Source: Septoria linicola (lineage: Eukaryota > Ascomycota > Dothideomycetes > Mycosphaerellales > Mycosphaerellaceae). From it: 64,000 nt of DNA. The DNA is taken from assembly GCA_024114885.1 (NCBI GenBank), contig CP099427.1, forward strand, positions 124,001-188,000. The letters are read 5' to 3'. Positions 25,076 to 36,648 of this stretch are shown here, in pieces (positions within the stretch are counted from its first letter, which is position 1; every line of letters begins with the position of its first letter). Under the pieces are notes generated by a model. That model was not told where the DNA came from, ran no database searches, and saw only the letters and a program-made list of their open reading frames with translations. The position numbers and the translations under genes were made by a program.

Positions 25076-27095
25076 TCATTCTTTTTCATCTTTTCCACCA
25101 ACAATTTGAGGATACAATATACTTGAATTCTTGTCGACTACGATATAGTCCCTGATGGCACTAGTCCCGTTGCCCAGCGCATACCTCTGCTCTTCTGTAC
25201 ACGTACTTACCGGGTCAAGTGAGTAGCAAATATCCAACGCTGGCTTCGGAACTTCTCGTTTCTGGTCCCGAATGCTCGGAGGCCCTCTCGTTTGGTAATG
25301 ATCATTAACTTTGAGCTTCCCTGTCGCAATGTCCCGATGCTGTAGCGCACGGTAGAAGATGCGATAAGCGGTTTCACCTTGGTACATCGGAATTGCGTGT
25401 CCACTGTCGTAGACCACGGAGAAGGAGAAATTCCCGTATTGTCGGACTTGTCCGCCAACAGAGGCAGAGTTCGTACGAACGGGAGCATAGCCTGCCGAGT
25501 GGAATTCGGAGGTGTGGGAATAATTCACTCCAAGAGAAGAGTCTTCACCTGCGAACCAGTTCTGGGAGGAACGATTGGTGCAAAGAAAACCCTGTTGACT
25601 TGGGCCATACATACGCAGACCCAATCGCGATCGCCGGTCATGATATGCACTTTGATACCGCGGTCGAGGAGATAGGCCAGCTTGTCAACATGGCTCGGAC
25701 GAAAGTCAGACGTGTTTCGGAAAGCTTGGGAGACTGCGCTAGAGATTGAAGTCCAGTTCAGTGGCACGCCGAGAGCATCTTGCACATGTGGTTGGTTGAG
25801 ATAGCCTTGGAAGAATGGATCGACATAACGACGACTGTCTCTTCTGGTAATGTCGTAGAAATTGAAGCCACCAGCTCTGTTGGCGAGCTGTTGCACATCC
25901 TTTGAACGGTTAGCGACTTGTATGCTGCGATGTCAGCGGGTCAAGGCCAACCTACATAATCACAAACATGCCCAGCATCTGCGCAGATCTTGTTGACAGT
26001 TCCGTTTAGCCCAACTATGTGCGGGTCGTAACGCTGGGGTCAAGTTGCCACACTTCCACATCAGATCTAGGCATCCGTCCTTCTTGTGTAAGTTGTACAA
26101 CATCTGGTCTCGGATCGACTCGTTGACAAGTCTTAAATCGTATGTGTTGTTCCAGACAAGTTCTGGGTACGAATAGTACATGATGGGATCTATGCAAGGG
26201 CTTACAAGCAGAAGTGTGTCGAGGTCCAGAATTATACCCTCTTCTGAACCAGAGAGAGTCTTGTTACGGATATGTTCGTTCTGCCGCTCGAAGAACTCAA
26301 AGAATGTTGCTCCGTATCGGCCGCCGTAGCTCTCCGCTGCCAGATTGATCTTCCTGTGTTTGGCTTGGTAATGCGGAAACGCACGTCTCCAGCTCTGGAG
26401 AAAGTGCCACGCTGTGGCGGCTGCTACAGTGGAGCTGTTAGCAGTAACTGTTTCGTCGTAGTTCGACATTGTACCGACAAGGTACGTTGAGTTTTGCTCT
26501 GGAATCGCGTCGGTATCGTTTAACCTGGTGGTGTTGTCGGATAGGAGATTCACAGTGTAATTTTGGAGAGTGTTATATGATAGACCGGTGCTCACTGGCT
26601 GGTCCAGATACAGCATGTTGGAGTGTTGGTTCCACGACCATTGGTTCAGTCTCGTAGAACTCGAATCCGGGTTGATTTGGCATGGGCCGTTTTCAGCAAA
26701 GAGGCCAGCCAGAGAGGACGAGCCCGCTTGATCGCAACGTCAGTCAAGTCTTGCTATAACTGTTGAGGAGTCAGCTCACGACCGCCGTTGATCCATATCG
26801 TAAGAGGAGCATTTCTAGGGTCTTTCCGGCTTTCGAAGAACCAGAAAAACGTATTGACTGGATACGATTGATTGATGCCCAAGTCTTATAGAGTGTCTGG
26901 AGGTAGGTGAACAAAGCCCGCAAAACCCTTCACTCCTCGCGTAGTCTCGCATATCATAGTCTGCTTGTAGCTAATGGAGACGTTACTGCCAGCGGGTGGC
27001 TTTACAATTTGAACATTGCGAGGTGGTGCAGGAAATTGAACGAGGCTGATCGAAGCCAAAGATGCCACCAGGAGGATTCCTGCATTGTAGAGCAT
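25076..27095 (-). pseudogene. Serine carboxypeptidase (S10), disrupted
   Basis: Coding exons can be followed from ATG 27095 to the stop at 25076, with introns 26727-26779, 25900-25955 and 25562-25614, all with GT-AG ends and matching phase. The start encodes a signal peptide (MLYNAGILLVASLASISL). Family landmarks follow: FFWFFESRKDP, WINGGPGSSS, the nucleophile Ser in AESYGGRYG, the Asp in TGDRDWVC and the His in DSGHAIP. Many N-glycosylation sequons fit a secreted or vacuolar enzyme. Two defects are visible: an in-frame TAA at 26886-26888 (codon 70) inside a conserved N-terminal region, and a one-base frameshift at the four-base homopolymer 26036-26039. Neither can be removed by a plausible intron. 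The catalytic residues themselves are intact, so decay is recent or, less likely, these are assembly errors. Confidence 0.82.
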
Positions 27096-28177
27096 ATTGG
27101 CCCCAGATTGCCTGATGGTGTGTCTGGAATACACTCGTCCAAGTCGTAATCTCAAAGGTGAGACGGAAGTGCGCAACTTATCATCTCGCGGGTGAGGCGG
27201 GGTTACTCAGGCCATGCCTGCGTTGGGATTCCGCATCTGACGACGCTCATTATGAACCAAGATACATGCCATCTTCTCCCCGCTCGACGTGGTCCGTTGG
27301 AGGCCGACCGATAGCTTTTGTAGCCTAAAAAGCAGAGAAACATATACGAACCTTGACCTGACAAAGCTTATAGCCAATGCTTATCAGTTGCCAAGTGGAG
27401 CTTCTCTTGTTTTTGTATCCTTTTCCGGTGCGTATGCTACGACTTCTTAGCTCTTTCTGGGTTCCATAGACATTGAAATCGTTCGCGTGCATGATATCGT
27501 TCTTAATCCACGTTAGGGATCTGCTACCACCTATTATAGTCATGCTCGAACTCCGCGGAGACGTGCAAGTTGCACACGCTAACCAGGGCTTATGCTATCA
27601 CCTTAATAGCCAAACCTCCATTGGCTTCTCTACGAGCTATCATGGTATCCTTGTGTCTGAAACTCTTCGCCGGAGGTTAAAGACCGCTTACGTACGCACT
27701 GTAGCTGGAATCGGGGCGAACAGCGCACATAGCGCTCAATAGTTACGGGAGATTGGGGAAAGAGGTAACACCATTAGTTCTTACTGCAGCACTTTCCGCA
27801 GACTGGCGCGATAACTATACCACACGGTGAGGGCTTGCCTTTCGATGGGAGCCGACAGAGGTCCGGTCTCACAAGAGCTCCCTCGCGGCTCGCTGACATC
27901 TCGAGTACAAGTTCTCTAGAGAAGTAGTCAGCCAAAAACATCCATGTTTCAAAACCTGGATGGAGTGTCTCTGCAGTTGTTGTGTTTGCAAGTGGTAGTT
28001 GCACTTTCTGACTCTCTCAGTAGCTGCGGCCGCGACTGCCATTCACCTTTTCGACCTTAGGCACATCGAAAGCGCCTTCTGTTAATGCATTATCATCATT
28101 CATAGCCTCATGCAAAGCTACATACTATATGGGCTGCGTGCAGCCTACAGCTGTTCACGGTACTAGCAGTCACCTCC
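27096..28177. other. Spacer with no recognised gene
   Basis: About 1.1 kb between the carboxypeptidase remnant and the beta-glucosidase. A minus-strand frame at 27774-28004 is open, but it has no start context, domain or splice support. The first few hundred bases would be the promoter of the carboxypeptidase. Confidence 0.4.
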
Positions 28178-31117
28178 CTACAGATCCAAGTCCGCCTCGA
28201 GCAACAGCTGTCTTGAGCTGCTGCCAACATAGACCTTCTTCGTATTCTCTGTGCGCACAATCCAGTCCTGAGCAACAGTGTCCCAGTTGGACAGGTCTCT
28301 CCTCTTCACGTCGAAGCGCACAGTGACCGTCTCGCCCGCCGGTATTGGAACTCTCTCGAATCCACGCAGGACAACCTTTGGATCGTTCTGTCCGCCCAAA
28401 GATACGTAAAGCTGAGCCACTTCATCACCAGCACGGTCACCAGTGTTTGTGATGTCAACAGAGACCACGTAGAGAACATCCCACAGCGAGGGGTTGCCAC
28501 CAGGAGCACCACCAGCAGGCAGAACCGGCTGAGCTGAGCCGTCAAGGGCACCTTCAGGAATGAAGCTGTTGTCACCGAAATCAGTGTGACCGTATGACTC
28601 CTCCAAGTCAGTCGAGTTGATGTATGGGTAGATGAAGTAGGGGATCCGGGTGAAGCTGCCATTGGGGAAGAGATGCGCAGCTGGATCCATGTCGATAGTG
28701 CCGTAAGTTGGTGCTTCGGCGGTCTCGCCTGTCTGTGGTACGTATGGGCCAGCTCCTGTGCTTTGCACTTCGATGTTGCTGTAGTTGAACGTGGTGTAAC
28801 TCAGTCCGAAGCCGAACTCGTATACAGGTTCGATATCGCGGTGGTCGAAAGTTCTGTAGTCGATGAATACGCCTTCCTGGAAGTCGAATTGAGGCACATC
28901 TCCATTCGGCTCGTACAGAACATCAGTGCCGTAATCGCTCCTGTTGCGGCCAATGGTGTATGGCAGCTTTGCACCAGGATTGATTCTGCCATAAAGCACA
29001 TCTGCCAGCGAGTTGCCAGACTGCTCGCCGGGAAGGCCTGCCCAGACGATGGCAGTAACGTTAGGGTGGTCTTTGTATTGCTCAACTTCCACCGCTCCGA
29101 CAGAGTGCACAACCAAGATTGTATTGTTGCAGTTTGAGGTCACGTTCTTCAGCATCTCATTCGCGCCTTGCCAAAACGTGAGGTTGTTGCGATCACCATA
29201 GTTGCTGCCTGGCGCAAGGTAGCCCTCACCAGAGTCAGAAGCTCCGAAGGCAATGCATACTCCACCAACATCGTCGGTGCGTCTAGCCAAGGCTTGGATC
29301 TGGGTCAAAGCGCCATTGCTCAGGATCGACTCGTAAGCGCCATATCGATCAGTAACTTCACGCTGGATAGCAGCATCTGGAGTAATGAGGTAAGGGAAGT
29401 CTGCGGTTCCACTTCCCCAGCCGATGGCGACAGTTCCTTGGGCGCAGCCTCGATCGGCACATCCATTTGGTCCGGCCAAGTTCGGTCCAGCATCGTCGCC
29501 GAAGACGGACGTGAGCTTCTCTGTGCCGTTCAGTGGAAGTGTGTTGTTAACATTCTTCAGCAGCACTGTAGAAGCACTGCCGATGGCACGAATCAGTGCG
29601 CCGTGCTGAGCGCGAACATCGATGTGCTCGTTGATGAGACCAGTGCCGTACTCAGCGCCGACGTAGCTGTGGATTGGACCGTAAGTGTCCTTTGTCCAGG
29701 AGTTGAAGTTTGTTGGTCTGTTGTTCTCTTCGCTGTCTCCATCGACATAGTACCATCCAGCAAGTACACGTGTGACCATGTCGTCCAACCGCCATTGAGG
29801 GACAGTTCCATTCAGCACGGCAATGGTCAAGTTGGGGCCGAAATATGAGCGAGCATCGTTGAACACAATGTCGCCAGGCATCGTGACATCGAGTCCGGCG
29901 AGGATGGAGGACACACCAGAATGAGTAGCTTGCCAGTCGGAAAGGATGAAGCCTTGGAAACCGAGCTCGTTCTTGAGGACGTGGTTCTGTAGGTAGGAGT
30001 TTTGACATCCGTCGCTGTTGTTGACACGGTTGTACTAGGAAGTCTTAGTCAATGATGCGCGAACAGCTGGAGCGAGACTTACCGAGCACATGATTGAGGC
30101 AAGACCAGCGTGCACTCCGTCAGCGAATGGCCACGCGTACAGCTCGTGAAGCGTCACATCGTCGATGTTGCTGGAACCTGGATATGTGATGTTGCCGAGT
30201 CCAAATTGAAGTGCTTCTGGGACCTGTCTGAAGTGTTCTTGCTCATTGCCAATGTAATGCTGATCAATGTTAGTATGTGATCCATATGATATCGAAGGCT
30301 CAACTTTGGGTAAGCTCACCTTTCCGACAGCGATCTGCCCGGTCGATTGTACACCCTTGATGCTCTCTGCGAAGAGGGCTCCGGTGAGGTATGGATCAGG
30401 ACTGAAGCCTTCCTGCGATTGTTGGTTAGCACAAATTGCCTAGCCAGACGACATCGAACGTACCCAATTTCGGCCACCGGCTGGAGAGCGTCCAATGGGA
30501 CCTGCTACAGGGCCGAGGAAGCCGTTGACACCCTTGCCTCTGAACTCCTCGCCCATCGCTACTCCACGAGCGTACGCTAGGCCCTTGTCCCAAGTGGCGC
30601 CAACGTTGACACCAGATGGAAAGACGGAGACGAAGTCGCCGAAGCGCATGCCTGTGGGAGAGTCCTGCATGCACAGAGAGCGAATGCCAAGTCGTGGTAC
30701 AGATCCAGTGTTGCCGACACAGTCGTCGAGAGACCAGCCAGTTCCTGAAGCTGATGTTAGGCCACCATCTGCCACTGAGCTCAAGAGCAACTAACCTGTG
30801 GTGATATTGACCTTCTCCTCCAAGGTGAGCTGGGCGACCATTTCAATCGCTCGCTGCCATGCTGCCTTCCAGTCACCAGCTCCGCTTGACCACGGAGATG
30901 GGTAGCTGGGTGGAGAGGTTTGATTTGACTGAGCTCCTGCTACAGCGGCCGGGTCAGGCGAGATGGCGTCAGGGTATGTCGTGTTTGGGAACTGTTTACA
31001 TCAATATACACGCTTCTTAAGGTTCAGCACAGCTTCACCTACAGGTGCAGTGTCATTGCCTTCTTGTGCTGTAACAATGGCTGCCAGAACGGCGCCTACA
31101 ACAGCTTTGGACAACAT
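28178..31117 (-). CDS. Secreted beta-glucosidase, GH3
   Basis: Six exons: 31043-31117, 30796-30991, 30464-30744, 30320-30412, 30083-30259 and 28178-30034. The introns are 48-60 bases, all GT-AG and in phase, giving 892 residues. A signal peptide (MLSKAVVGAVLAAIVTA) opens the protein. The GH3 N-terminal barrel holds the nucleophile Asp about residue 307 in FILSDW, and the second domain holds the acid/base Glu about residue 544 in SGEGY. A C-terminal fibronectin III-like domain covers the last 100 or so residues. It should release glucose from the non-reducing ends of beta-glucosides such as cellobiose, outside the cell. The length fits large fungal GH3 beta-glucosidases. It lies between two damaged hydrolase genes but shows no defect itself. 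Substrate range cannot be read from sequence. Confidence 0.93.
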
Positions 31118-31649
31118 GTTGATGCCCTGCGAAAGTAGACAATGAAAACTCAGTTGCAGCGAAACTGCTCATTAAGAAGAATCTCGGACCGGGAGGATCT
31201 CACAAACAGAAGCTTACAGAAGCATGATCGCGCCGAGACGGCTAATGTGATTGTTAGTGCTGCTCCAAGAATCGTGAGATGACGATCGGGAAACCGCATG
31301 CGGCATCGAGGCCGTTTCTCAGCGAACTCTATTGCACGGCAGGAACCACAATACCACATAAACGTGACATTGTGCATGCACAACGATGGAGAATGGCGCG
31401 AGGTCAAAGGTTTGAGGTTACACCGGCGGATATGCCCAGCCATTGGACTTCTCCACGTACCCACGCGTGCTGGGCACGCTGGGGTGCGGAGAACGCGGTG
31501 AGACATGACAACAAGGATGTGCGGACCGAAGAGCCGTTCTCTTGATGCCGGTTGAGTGCTTTTCCTCTCTACTGTTCTACGTACGTCTTCCGCCATGGCA
31601 TATTCTCCAGCTTTCGACAAGCTCGCGCCGCGTGGAGTGCCCTCCCGAC
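31118..31649. other. GH3 upstream region and GH27 3' flank
   Basis: About 530 bases holding the promoter of the beta-glucosidase and the 3' flank of the alpha-galactosidase, which point the same way. No clear TATA box or gene seen. Confidence 0.5.
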
Positions 31650-33302
31650 TCAGCAAGCTCCGGTCACGAGGTATATGGCCGTGTCATGTGACGCCACGTT
31701 GTTCGTTACACTCCTTTCCTGGCAGCCTAAATTCTCACTAGTCCACACATCCACAACATTATACTTGTCGCCATTGAGCTCAGGAATGTCAGCCCACACC
31801 GCTTCCAGATCTTTTGCTTCAGCCAGAGGGCTGAATGTGGCCACTATGGTTCCTTCGCTGGAGGCTCCCGACCAGAACATGGCAGGAACAGTGCTGTTGA
31901 AGGTCCAATCTGCATTGATACCCCATTTGTAGGGCTTCGCGGGCTTTCCGATAATAGGATCTTGGTTGAATGCTAGAAGGTACGAGTTCTGCAACAGTCC
32001 GATCTGCTCGGCGTTGAGCTTGGTCAGGTCAGTGCCGATGAGCAGAGGGCCTTTCATGATGGCCCAGAGGCCAAAGTGAGTACCTCCTTCCGCAGGGGAG
32101 AAGCCGTTGCCAATCTGTCAACTCTCGTCAATACACTCCGGAAATTCAAAGCTTCTTGTCGCGGCTTGACTGTACCTCGAGCATATCGGGATCATTGCGG
32201 CCCCAGAAATCAGTGTAATCGGACAAGAAAGAGTCAACGTTCAGGATCTCGGTCACGCGATTCCAATCGGCTGCATCGATTCATCAGTCTCAAAGTGCCG
32301 ATAAATCGACTCCCTACACGACTTACGGTTGCCGAAGCCGATGTCATTCGTGGTGCGCCAGGAGCTGCCGGTCTCGTTACCCCAGGTCCATACCTGGTTC
32401 TGTCCTACCAGCAAAAGTCAGCATCTAGAATCTCGTGCAAGACAATTTCAGAGCGTATCTCTGTCTTCGCATACCCCAATTGCACAAGCTGTACAAGATC
32501 GTTCGGTTCTGACTCGCCAAAGCGTCTCTCATGGCGTTATACCTGCCGGCCGTCTTGCTTGTAGAGTAGTCGACACCATCCTCGGGAAAGTCATTTGCGC
32601 AGAAAGGTCGTGTCTCTGGCCACTGGAAGAACCGTGTCTGAGGAGTCTCCGCTGTGCAACTGCCATTGATCTTGCCGATACGATCGAAGTCGGGATCCGC
32701 ATTGCAAGCTACACAATCATCAAGCGACTCAGCTGTTGGATAACAGTTGTCATACTGCTCACTAGTCAGTACACGATGACTTGGTGACGAGAGATAGACT
32801 GGCCTTGAGATAGTCGACGCCCCATTCAGCAAACGTTTCGGCATCAAGAACTTCGTTACCAAGCGATGCAGGGTAAGACGCGCAAGTCTAAGGTCCAGCA
32901 CTTGAATACATGCCGTACTTCAAGCCTAATGCGTGGACTTTATCAGCAAGACCTTTCATTCCATCGGGAAATTTGGCTGTATCCGGCATGATGCGGTTCG
33001 TGACCGGATCACGGCCATCTTTGACAGCCCAGCAATCATCTAGAACGACATAGTTGTATCCAGCATCTTTGAAGCCTAAGTCGACCATGGCATTCGCGGC
33101 CAGCAGAATCTTAGCTTCGTCGACATCGCAGAAGTAGGCGTTCTGGATTCAAAGTTAGTGTTGGCCCTGCTTGTTGAGGCGTGGCAGGACTGACCCAAGA
33201 GTTCCAGCCTAATGCAGGTAGCTTTCCAACACCATCGAATCGTTCGATCGCTCGAACGACTGGCAATGTGGCCAGAACTGATGTGAGGAGGATTCTCGAC
33301 AT
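31650..33302 (-). pseudogene. Alpha-galactosidase (GH27) with an in-frame stop
   Basis: Six exons fit: 33195-33302, 32804-33142, 32475-32754, 32327-32404, 32176-32270 and 31650-32114, for 455 codons, the normal family length. A signal peptide (MSRILLTSVLATLPVVRA) is followed by the barrel motifs LGWNSW, VVLDDCW and KYGMYSSAG. The nucleophile Asp is about residue 151 in YDNC, and the acid/base Asp about residue 263 in TTNDIGFGN. Codon 121 is TAG (32888-32890), in a conserved segment upstream of both catalytic residues, and no intron can remove it. The second intron (32755-32803) starts AAG|GCCAGT, so it either uses a GC donor or has lost its GT. Every other boundary is canonical. An active form would cut alpha-1,6-galactosides of galactomannan or raffinose. 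Apart from these two oddities the gene looks well preserved. Confidence 0.8.
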
Positions 33303-33390
33303 TGCAACGAAGCTGACTTGGATACAATAAGTGGCGAAACGATACAACTTGTGCGACACAAAAACTCCTACATCGATTCGCGATTATGCT

Positions 33391-33397
33391 ATATATC
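33391..33397 (-). promoter_or_regulatory. TATA-like element of the GH27 gene
   Basis: A TATATA-type stretch about 90 bases upstream of the alpha-galactosidase ATG. Position and sequence suit a core promoter, but this rests on motif and distance only. Confidence 0.35.
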
Positions 33398-35832
33398 CTT
33401 CCCCATCGTGGCCGACGCCCGTATTCAGATTGTGCTAGCAACAAGATTCTCCCCCTTGTGAGCTCGGCATTCTGGCTTTTACGCGAGTAAGTGATCGTGT
33501 CAGTCAAGATTCAATTGCTATGCTGCTGATCACTTCTCATGTTGGCTTAAGTTTTGAAGGCCATGCTGTGGAGGAGTCTGGGAGAGGGGAGAGCCATGAG
33601 CACTAAACCGAGACCTATTCCGTATTTAGCTTGGATCAGATGATTGCCATAAGTGTTTTGCTTGGATGGCTTCTTGGTATATACCTGCGAAGGGCTTGCG
33701 ATCGCACGGCACCCCGCTTCACCAGGGCGAAGATGATGTGGAGCCGGCTGGAGTGTTCCCCTATGGACGGTCACCGTTGGCGTCAGCTCGACTCCACGCT
33801 CGCCCCAGAACTTGACTAAGAACACGGAAGCCACGAGGAGCTGGTAGGGCCGTTGGGGACAGTCATTGCTGCAGTCATCGTCGAAGGCGACCAAGCCGTC
33901 ACTGCTGAACGGAGATCTGGCACATGCAGACACATGGTCTTATTGAATGTGCATCCTCTGGCCACGAGAGAGTTTGGGAATGCAGACGTCGACACTGGCA
34001 TCTTCGCCGCGATTTCAGAATAAGGGCTGAACTGCACACGCTCGTGCGGACAGTGCATCCATGTCCAAGGCGGTTCTGGTTTCAACTTCTCCTCCCGTCT
34101 CTCATAGTCGGACGATCTGTGCCGTCAGCTAAGAAAACCCGCGCGGTGCCCCTGCATCTGCATTTTGGAACACTAGACGTTCAGTCAACAGCATCGGAGG
34201 ACTTCTGGAGCTAGCTTCCCTTCACACGATATGGCTGGTCACCCATGGATGCCCGTAGTCTGTCTGGGGATTGGACTTTGCCATTACTCTCTCGTTTGGA
34301 CTTGAGACAGTCTGAGCATCGAGCACAACTCTGACCCGTGATACCGCCAATGTATTCGCGGAGGTTGGACGACCTCGCGAGTGTAATGTGGCATAGCGAA
34401 ACGATGATGACTAAGGGCAGACCAGTGTTTCTTGTTTTAACGAGCACTATATCACAGCTTGTAGATCTTGGGGACGTGCTGAAGCCAGTGAAGGCAGGGT
34501 GCAACAGTATGAAGCCCGCGTCGCTTATCAGCACGGTGAGCTCGGAGAATTCGCGTCCAAATGCATACGTACGTCGTTCTCTTTGACTTCTGGCTCAAGC
34601 TTCGAGATGCAAGGATACCGCTGTCAATCGTAGAGGAACCCAATGAGACTATGAATGTAAAGGTGGTGGCATGAGCCCGGACGGACTACCAATCGTAGGT
34701 CTCCGTGGATCCCGCGCACACTTATGACGAAGGGCGGCAGACTTTTAGGCCTGAAGTGCAAACAATTCGATGCAGTGAAGCAATTATGATAGTCATGCAA
34801 GTCACGAAAGCTAGAGATTCGCGGCACGCATACCTAGAGGATGGATTGTGATGAGAGAAGCTTCACTTGGCAGTCCGTGAATCTTGGCTGCAAAGCTTCG
34901 TGAGGTGAATGTCCGGGTAGGAAGAGCTTGTCAGACAATCCAAGGAACTGATGGAACTGCGTCGGTCGATTCTACTAGGCCCGAGCAACCTACAAAACGC
35001 TAGGCATGGGAAGATATTCGAGCCATGTGCTAGTTCTGGACCTACGGCTGCATGGTACTGATCAGATCGCGCTGGATATGGGTCCGGACTTCACGAATCT
35101 TTGTTGCCCAGCAGGGAGTGTCCAGCCGGGAAGAGCCCAGCCGGATACTCCTCCGAGTCCACTTCACTTCCATCTTGGACCAGGCTGGTCTAGCCGGGCT
35201 CGGGCTTCGTTGCGAAGCGCAGTGTCAACGAAGAGTGATTAAGTGCCTCAATCACTTGCGGCTTGATGCACCGACAGATCGCAGCAGCCACAAGTGCTCG
35301 CTACACAACGTATGTTCAATATGAATCGATGAAATGCTATGACTTGGACAAGACATAAGGGCTCTGACGAAGTGGTCCCGAAAGGCAACAGGCAATCATG
35401 CTGCGCTTCCAAGTCAATTCCCACAAAGGAAGCAAGCGCTCATTCTCATGCTTTGCCGAACTCCGCAAGAGTTCTCTCACCGCAATTCATAGCCACATCA
35501 TCCGTCGCCAGCTTTCCGGCGTTTGACAGCATGGCAGAGGAGTTTCTGGCGTCGTTTCATTGGCCTCATCGGCAATAGCGAAGCATTTGAAATGTGGCCT
35601 CGTGGAGCTATTAGTCCATCAGGCTAAGCACTATAGTGCTGATTAGACCTTCAAGAAGTGAGACGTGGCACGCAAGACTCCTGAGACCTCTCCGTCATAC
35701 CATTCCGACAATGACCATACGCGTCTGGTGGTGCGCAAAGCCGAAGATCGTGGCGCGCAAGCAGACTTGATCATCGTGTAGATCGTGGTGCCATGAAGCT
35801 GAGCCGATGAGAAGAGAGGAGCGCATGAGATG

Positions 35833-35838
35833 TATAAA
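35833..35838 (+). promoter_or_regulatory. TATA box of the small secreted protein gene
   Basis: A perfect TATAAA 110 bases upstream of ATG 35948, followed by a pyrimidine/CAA-rich leader. It is the clearest TATA box in the window. Confidence 0.5.
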
Positions 35839-35947
35839 TCAAGCTGCATCCTGCTGCTGAACATCATCCCTCATCGCATCGACAACAAGATCAGCAAGAC
35901 ATTCAAGCCTACAACAAACCAAACCCTTCCAAACCTCACCAGCAACA

Positions 35948-36316
35948 ATGAAGACCTCTACCATCGTTCTCGCCCTTCTCGCCCAGGCCATGGATATCAC
36001 CGCGGTTGAATGGCTCTGCTGCACCGATACCATTGATTACTCCAACAACGGCTGCACCTCTCTAGGCGTCGGGACTGGTTGCGTAAGTTCTCTTTCCGTG
36101 CTTCTCCTCAGTGCGCCAAAGTGCAGGCAGGAAGACCTTTTGTACTGACATCAGATGAATATCTAGTGCCAGACCGGCTCTGACCCAACCAGCGGTCATG
36201 GCTGTGACGACAACGCAGACTTTCCGCATGGCCGCCAGGTCCAAAGCGAGCTTTATGCTAACAACCACCTCCTGACTTGTGGCTCTGGCGGCATTGAGTA
36301 CTGCCTTGCGGCTTAG
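35948..36316 (+). CDS. Small secreted cysteine-rich protein
   Basis: Exons 35948-36082 and 36167-36316 encode 94 residues, separated by an 84-base GTAAGT...ATCTAG intron in phase 0. A signal peptide covers about residues 1-19. The mature part has eight cysteines at about 24, 25, 36, 45, 46, 58, 83 and 91, that is CC-C-CC-C-C-C. Hydrophobins also have eight cysteines, but in the order C-CC-C-C-CC-C, and the mature part here is not hydrophobic enough, so I do not call it one. Small size, secretion, probable disulphides and a strong TATA box fit a surface protein or a candidate effector. No family is recognised. It is isolated in a gene-poor stretch, with an F-box-like gene downstream. Confidence 0.7.
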
Positions 36317-36648
36317 ACTCACTGTCGAGCGAGACATGGCGGGTGGGGTGTGAGTATGAAAGGGCCGGTGGAGTGTTCTTTGCGGTGGAGAAGATGTGGT
36401 CGAGTCAAAGAAAGAAAGTGCTGTGGCTGCTCCTGAGTCGTGGTGCTTCGCCAAGATTTGGCTCGATGAACATGGAGTATTCATTTCTCGTATTGAGTTT
36501 TGGGTAGCTATATCAAGCGTACCATTAGCCGTGTTGCAATAACGTGGGCAGTACCAACTCAAAGGGACATGAGCCATTCCACGTTCTAGGTCAAAGATAC
36601 ATTTCTCCACGATGACTAGAATGATCTCAGATCATTAACGTTGTGGAT
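36317..36648. other. Short intergenic region
   Basis: About 330 bases between two plus-strand genes. The minus-strand open frame across it is a shadow. Nothing else seen. Confidence 0.5.

Larger units (their letters stand above)
33303..35947. other. Gene-free stretch of 2.6 kb
   Basis: Upstream of the alpha-galactosidase and of the small secreted protein. The minus-strand frames between 33547 and 34085 are open in pieces, but I could not join them into a recognisable protein. TATA-like elements lie at both ends and are listed separately. Confidence 0.4.

Noticed and set aside
29168..29848. 226-residue plus-strand ORF
   Set aside because: Antisense shadow of the GH3 beta-glucosidase exon 6.
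35948..36316. Hydrophobin identity for the eight-cysteine protein
   Set aside because: The cysteine order and the polar mature sequence do not match either hydrophobin class.
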